Origin: Emydura subglobosa | Taxonomy: Eukaryota > Chordata > Testudines > Chelidae | Length of the DNA stretch: 64,000 nt | Reading direction: 5' to 3' | Assembly: GCA_007922225.1 (NCBI GenBank) | Contig: ML679956.1 | Location: forward strand, 12,807,049 to 12,871,048 | Part shown: positions 59,356-64,000 of the stretch, in pieces | Numbering within the stretch: position 1 is the stretch's first letter | Layout of the letters: the number at the start of each line of letters is the position of its first letter | The notes under the pieces: model-generated | The model's input: only the letters and a program-made list of their open reading frames with translations | Told to the model about the DNA's origin: nothing | The model's database searches: none | Translations under genes and position numbers: made by a program

Positions 59356-61721
59356 GCCAAAAATCATAGCCTTAGCAGTGCCAAAATTTCACATTAAAAA
59401 AAAGCAAGATTAATGTAACTCTATTGTCTGCCAGGGCTACACAGAGTTAAAACTGCCTGGAACTTAGTAAACAATTCTGTTGATGGTGTGAAGGAAGGAA
59501 CAGAATCCAGCTCCCACTCTAGTTGTGTTGGCTCTGCAAGGCTTAATAGAAGTAAACAGTATTTTATTCACTAAAGAAAACAGTACCACTGACTACACAC
59601 AGGGAGCAGAACTGACGAATAAGGTGGTGCCATTTTAACAATTACTTTTTCAGAACAGAACTGCACTTTAAAGTTCTAAGAAGCCTTCTGAAAGCACCAG
59701 TGAATATGAAATAAATACACCGTTTGAAGGTGGTGGTAGGTTTATCACCTACATACAAACGTACAAGTTGCACTCCTAAAACTTAGAACCTGAACCATGC
59801 AGGTCAATAGCAAATCTCCCATGGACTTCCACAGCATCTGGCTTGAGCACTTCTATACATCATAAATAGATAGCCATTTTCCTCTTTTTTTTGAGAAGTG
59901 TTCCCTCCATTGTAAAAGCTGTTATTGCTGTTAAGTAAAGTGCACCCATTTCACAAGTAAAGAGGGAAGTAAAAAGGTCTCATGTGAAGAAAACAGGGTG
60001 TCAGTTGTACTTTAAGAGGAAAGAGAGAACGGATGGGGATGACCCCAGAGATTAGTAATGGAAAAAGCCTTTTAGTATGTGAAATGAACTGACTATTAAG
60101 GCCAATCCCCAGAGTGCCCTATGATAATTAGCACCCTTAGCAGCAGGCTCAGAGACCGAGGACTGAACGGGCCTAAATTCTGTTTTCCATGTGGTCCATT
60201 TATGCCACTCTGGCAACATAAAGGGGTTGTAAACTCAGCAGAAACAGCTTCTGGGAGCCTTAATTTTCGGGGGATTCCCTGGATAGCACAGAGCCAGAAT
60301 AATAAATAGCTCTGTGCCCTCCTTCTACTCCCTCCGCTTTACTCAATCTGATGTAGATAGTGGGGTGTGGCTAGAATGTTCGTGGGCTATTCTCAGCTGT
60401 GAAGTGGACTGTAGGGGGGGTGCTATGGCAGAGCATATATTAGAGCAGCTCTGAGACTGTTCTAATTTACACTAGGGAAATGAGAATGTAAAAGATCAAA
60501 AGGTGGTTTAAAGCTGCTTTTGCCCCCAAACTCTCTTCCTGCAACTACTGTAGATCAAGGAGAATTTGGCCAAAGGCTAAAATACCCAGTGGTCCCTCCA
60601 GATCAGGGAAGATGCATATTAAAGGGACACTATCAACTTGAAAATTATGTGTTGTAAACCGATAGAATTATTTACCTTTGTAACTAACAGCACCTCAGAT
60701 TATTAAAAGTGAAAGAATTTTTAAATCCAATTTGCTTATTCGTTTTTGCTCTCTTCATTGTCTTCATTTCTCTTACAAAACAAATCAGTGAAATCCATTC
60801 ACTTTGGAATGCTTTTTGTTGCATTTATCGGGTTTCAAGCAATGCAGGTAAATGTTAATATGTTTAAGAGCAACTGCTTTCATTGGAATTTTAAAAATAA
60901 AAATTGTGGCTTTGAGGTTAGAAAAATCTAGGTTTGGCCCATAAATTAAATCCTAGGTCAAATTTAAAACTTACAGTCTTATTAATGAGGCACAATGGGA
61001 AACTTTGCATTACCATTGGGGAACCTTGCACTGTGTTCTCCAGCTAAATAAACCAAAATTTTTCAGAATCTCCAGGTTTCAGGATTTTGTAAAGCTTGAT
61101 ATTTAACCTCTCTCAGTAAAAATACTGCAAGAGAGAAACCACAAGCACAACAGTATATCTTTCATGCTCACTGGTAAAACGTCACCTGCTTCAATTTTTT
61201 TTTGGTTTTTAATTGTATCTTATCGGTGAAACAAGGAAAGTACCACTAATTAAGTTCAAAAATGAGATTGTACTGTATAGTACCTATCACTATAGTATCT
61301 GAGATTCCCTCCCCCCCTTTTTTTTTTTTTTTTTTTAAAAAAAGCAAAACTCAATTTTGAAACACAACCCTTTTACACCAGAGGAGTCTGTTATGATATG
61401 AATATCCACTTTAGCCCTGCTCCAACAAACACTTATGCAGGTACTTGAATAGTCTTGTCAAAGTCAAAGATGGGGTGAATAAGGCAGAAATTAAAAATGA
61501 GAAACAAAAAGTAAAGGGTAAGAGAGGAGAATGAGGCAGAGTAAGAGGGTATGCCAAGTGAAAACCCACTAGTCTCTGAGCTGTGGGCCTCCAATAAAAT
61601 GTGATCCTAATGGGACTTTTATGGTATGGTAGTGTCCAGTAGCTTCTCTCAGAACCGATTCAAGGCCTATAGTTTAACCAATCAATACTTCACAGTGGAT
61701 TTATGATTTATATTTTGAGGA
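59356..61721. other. Non-coding DNA, nothing recognised
   Basis: AT-rich, with a C/T-run followed by A-run at 61310-61344. A partial family 1 palindrome ('ccctgctccaacaaacactt') lies near 61418. No gene. Confidence 0.5.
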
Positions 61722-61905
61722 GGCAGTGTCGTCTGGGACTCAAGACCTGTGTTCCATTTTCAGCACTGTCACCAGCCTGTCACTTCCTCTTTCTATGCCT
61801 CAGTTTCCCCCTCTATAAAATGGGAATAATGATACCAACCTCCTTTGTAAAGTGCTTTGAGATCTACTGACAAAAAAGCACTATTAGACAATATTATTTA
61901 ACAAG
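61722..61905 (+). repeat. MIR-like SINE
   Basis: A near-complete copy: 'ggactcaagacctgtgttcc' head, 'tcacttcctctttctatgcc', 'tcagtttccccctctataaa' core, 'tttgtaaagtgctttgagat' tail. Confidence 0.9.
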
Positions 61906-62536
61906 TTTTTTAAAAGACAGAATAGGGATGTATCTGCAAATATGCCCCATCCTTGATTAAATCCCTTTCAAGATCAGAAAATTCAGAAACCTTGCTTTCA
62001 CCATTACCCTCTGTAACTTCATTCTGATCCCCCAGGCAATTAGCTATTATCAAATCTGCACAGAATTAATGCATCTTTTCTAGGATCCCCTCTGCTCACA
62101 AAATATCACATAAATGAGTAAATGAAATCATTGTTCTCACATACACAATTATAAAATGAGTTACTGTGCCTGACAAGCATTTGGACAGTTTGCCCTGATA
62201 TTCCTTATGTACACACATTACAACATATTAACCTACCAACTGAAAATATTTAGATTAGCAAAACAATATAAAACCAATTTGCCTGCTTGCTCTTTTTCCC
62301 TGTAGAAAGACCATAAAATACAAGAAACTCTTCAAATATTAAGAGTTTGACCTAAATTGTTAAAAGTTTTTTAACTAAGAATTAGGATAAAAACGTATCG
62401 TTAGCCTACCTATGGCCTGTAAGTGATATTGCACCTTTTGTTATGTAACAGTAGCTACTAATGAGATTCCTACAATACACAAGTGCAAGGACAGAGTTAT
62501 ACCTTCCACTTTTCATTTCATGATATTCCCAATTAA
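61906..62536. other. Non-coding DNA, nothing recognised
   Basis: AT-rich, with no gene seen. Confidence 0.5.
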
Positions 62537-62660
62537 GGTCCTGATCCTGTAAAAACATACTGTACATGTGCTTAATGCATGTGAGTAGTGCCACGAATTC
62601 AACAGGATTACTCGTGCTAAAAGTTAAGCATGTGCATATGTTTTGGTGGGATCGGGGCTT
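62537..62660. repeat. Palindromic repeat, family 1
   Basis: 'gtcctgatcctgtaaaaac', 'gtgcttaatgcatgtgagta' and the core 'cacgaattcaacaggatta', then inverted 'gctaaaagttaagcatgtgc' and 'ggtgggatcgggg'. Confidence 0.8.
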
Positions 62661-63888
62661 CGACAAGATTCTGATGATTATTTCGGGGCCTCTTTTTGTT
62701 AGAGCGATGTTTGGCAGAAATTGTGTGTATTACAGTTGAAAAAGTGACAAGATTTTGAGCTAGAGAACCACCAGCAGGTATCACTATCCCAGTAGAAAGG
62801 GTCATTTAAATAGGGTTGATGGAGAAATTATTAAATAAATCCTCCAAAAACATCACAGAACAGACCCTGATGTCTGCAGCAGTGAAGTGTGCTATTAAGT
62901 ACTACTCAGAGAGTAATTATAGAAGTGAAGCCAGTCTGACACAGGATTGGTGCACTGTCCAGTAACTGGCTTTGAAAACTTTAGGTGACCCATGCTGATA
63001 TCAAAGTGCTGGTGTTTATCCACTCAATGGTATCCACTCTCTCTGATGAATCATTTTTACTTTTTCTAGGAAAGTTCAACTCCCCTGTAGCATCCGATTT
63101 TGAAATAAATTTAAACTCCAGATACACTCACATGCCTCATGGTAGGAAGCCATTTTAGATATGGCCATTGAAGTCAATGGAGCTACGACAGTTTACAGTT
63201 GCTGAGGATCTGCCCCAGGGATTTTAAAAGCAGTTTCTGCAAAAACTTATATTGTTTGTGTGGATAGGGCATAACTTTGTTATGAACATTTGTGAAAACC
63301 TTTGAGTCTAGGTTGCTGCCACTGAGAACTGTTTAAAGAAATGGATCTCCTGGCTATCCAAACCAGCATAACTGTGTTTCAGAAATCTTAAAAAACAAAA
63401 AAAACCAAACAAACAAACAAAAAAAAAAAACCCTAATAATAGTTTCATATTGGTGGAGAGTTGCAAATTAGGGGGTCTGTAGGATCCAATTTGCAGTTGA
63501 ACCAACAGAATCACAAGAAACTCAAGGTTAAAGTGAGCTTACAGTGCAGGCAATTTAATTGGAAAAAACATTTTGCTTTAGTTACCCAACCCATTTAGTA
63601 CTGTTATTTAATAGAGAAGGCTGTAGATAATTAGTCCCGAAACATTAAACAGGGAACGAGACTGTATGTCCATGGAACACTTTACAAGTGGTGGAGGTTG
63701 AACTCTGGCCCTAATGATAGCTAGTTAAAGCAAGCACTGGGGGGATCCAAGTAAAACTGCCTCCTTGGAGGCATACACCCATTAGATTTGCTTGTGCAGA
63801 AATAAATGAGAAGACTGGTTTCCAAGATACAATAGCAGTATGTTTTGTATGCCCCCATGAAAATGATGGGGAGGATTTTGCAAAATAA
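62661..63888. other. Non-coding DNA with a half palindrome
   Basis: No gene was seen. Half of a family 2 palindrome lies at 63163-63217 ('cattgaagtcaatggagcta' to 'gctgaggatctgcccc'). A-rich stretches lie near 63390-63432. Confidence 0.5.
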
Positions 63889-64000
63889 GATCCTAAGCCT
63901 GCAAACAATGTGTTCAACATGAAGCATGACAGTAGCCCCATTGAAGTCAATGGCACTACTCATGCCACCTAGGCATGTACACAAGTGTTGATAGTTTGGG
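63889..64000. repeat. Palindromic repeat, family 1, at the window edge
   Basis: 'agatcctaagcctgcaaac', 'gtagccccattgaagtcaatggcactac' core (first 20 bases typical) and 'catgtacacaagtgttga' arm. It may continue past the window. Confidence 0.75.

Noticed and set aside
59110..59397. Open frames ending in isoleucine/tyrosine repeats
   Set aside because: They are products of the (AT)n microsatellite.
13780..64000. Possible CRISPR-like array from repeated palindromes
   Set aside because: The copies are kilobases apart, diverged and in a vertebrate genome. They are dispersed repeats.

Overview
This is a gene-poor stretch of a vertebrate nuclear genome. The repeat types (CR1/L2-type LINEs, MIR-like SINEs, a two-gene Harbinger DNA transposon, Ty3/Gypsy chromovirus-like LTR elements, and very many short palindromic elements with a 'ttgacttcaatgg'-like core) point to a sauropsid, most probably a turtle. 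A crocodilian is not excluded. Intergenic DNA is AT-rich, and there is one 100-base assembly gap (12904-13003).

The only intact gene recognised is POMGNT2 on the minus strand (coding 24863-23127, 578 residues, single coding exon). It encodes the ER enzyme that adds beta-1,4-GlcNAc to O-mannose on alpha-dystroglycan. Its 3' UTR lies at lower coordinates; a C-rich tract follows the stop and a cluster of AATAAA signals lies near 21.0 kb. Its 5' UTR exon and promoter should lie at higher coordinates, but I could not place them, so they may be beyond the window.

Layout: 0-1.15 kb, a decayed L2/CR1 reverse transcriptase (minus). 1.6-2.65 kb, a decayed Gypsy gag plus protease start (minus), with two X-box-like motifs 0.45 kb upstream. 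4.6-6.35 kb, a decayed non-LTR reverse transcriptase (minus). 7.46-8.07 kb, two abutting palindromic MITEs. 8-14.9 kb, no gene. 14.9-16 kb, a truncated CR1 (plus). 16-23 kb, SINE/MITE relics and the presumed POMGNT2 3' UTR. 23.1-24.9 kb, POMGNT2. 25-47 kb, introns or intergenic DNA with MIRs, a MITE nested in a MITE (30.26-31.11 kb), a second MITE interrupting another palindrome (38.4-38.8 kb), a fold-back repeat (39.4 kb) and a hAT-like element (42.67-43.07 kb). 47.1-51.5 kb, a nearly complete but mutated Harbinger element with convergent transposase and Myb/SANT-like genes. 52.6-55.0 kb, an internally deleted Gypsy element with both LTRs. 55-64 kb, intergenic DNA with scattered repeats.

Apart from POMGNT2, every protein-like signal belongs to a broken mobile element. 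I see no convincing new biological system. The most unusual structures are the MITE-in-MITE whose insert carries a 160-bp inverted copy of DNA 1.2 kb away, the convergent Harbinger gene pair with facing poly(A) signals and a replaced catalytic block, and the heavy load of related palindromic elements.
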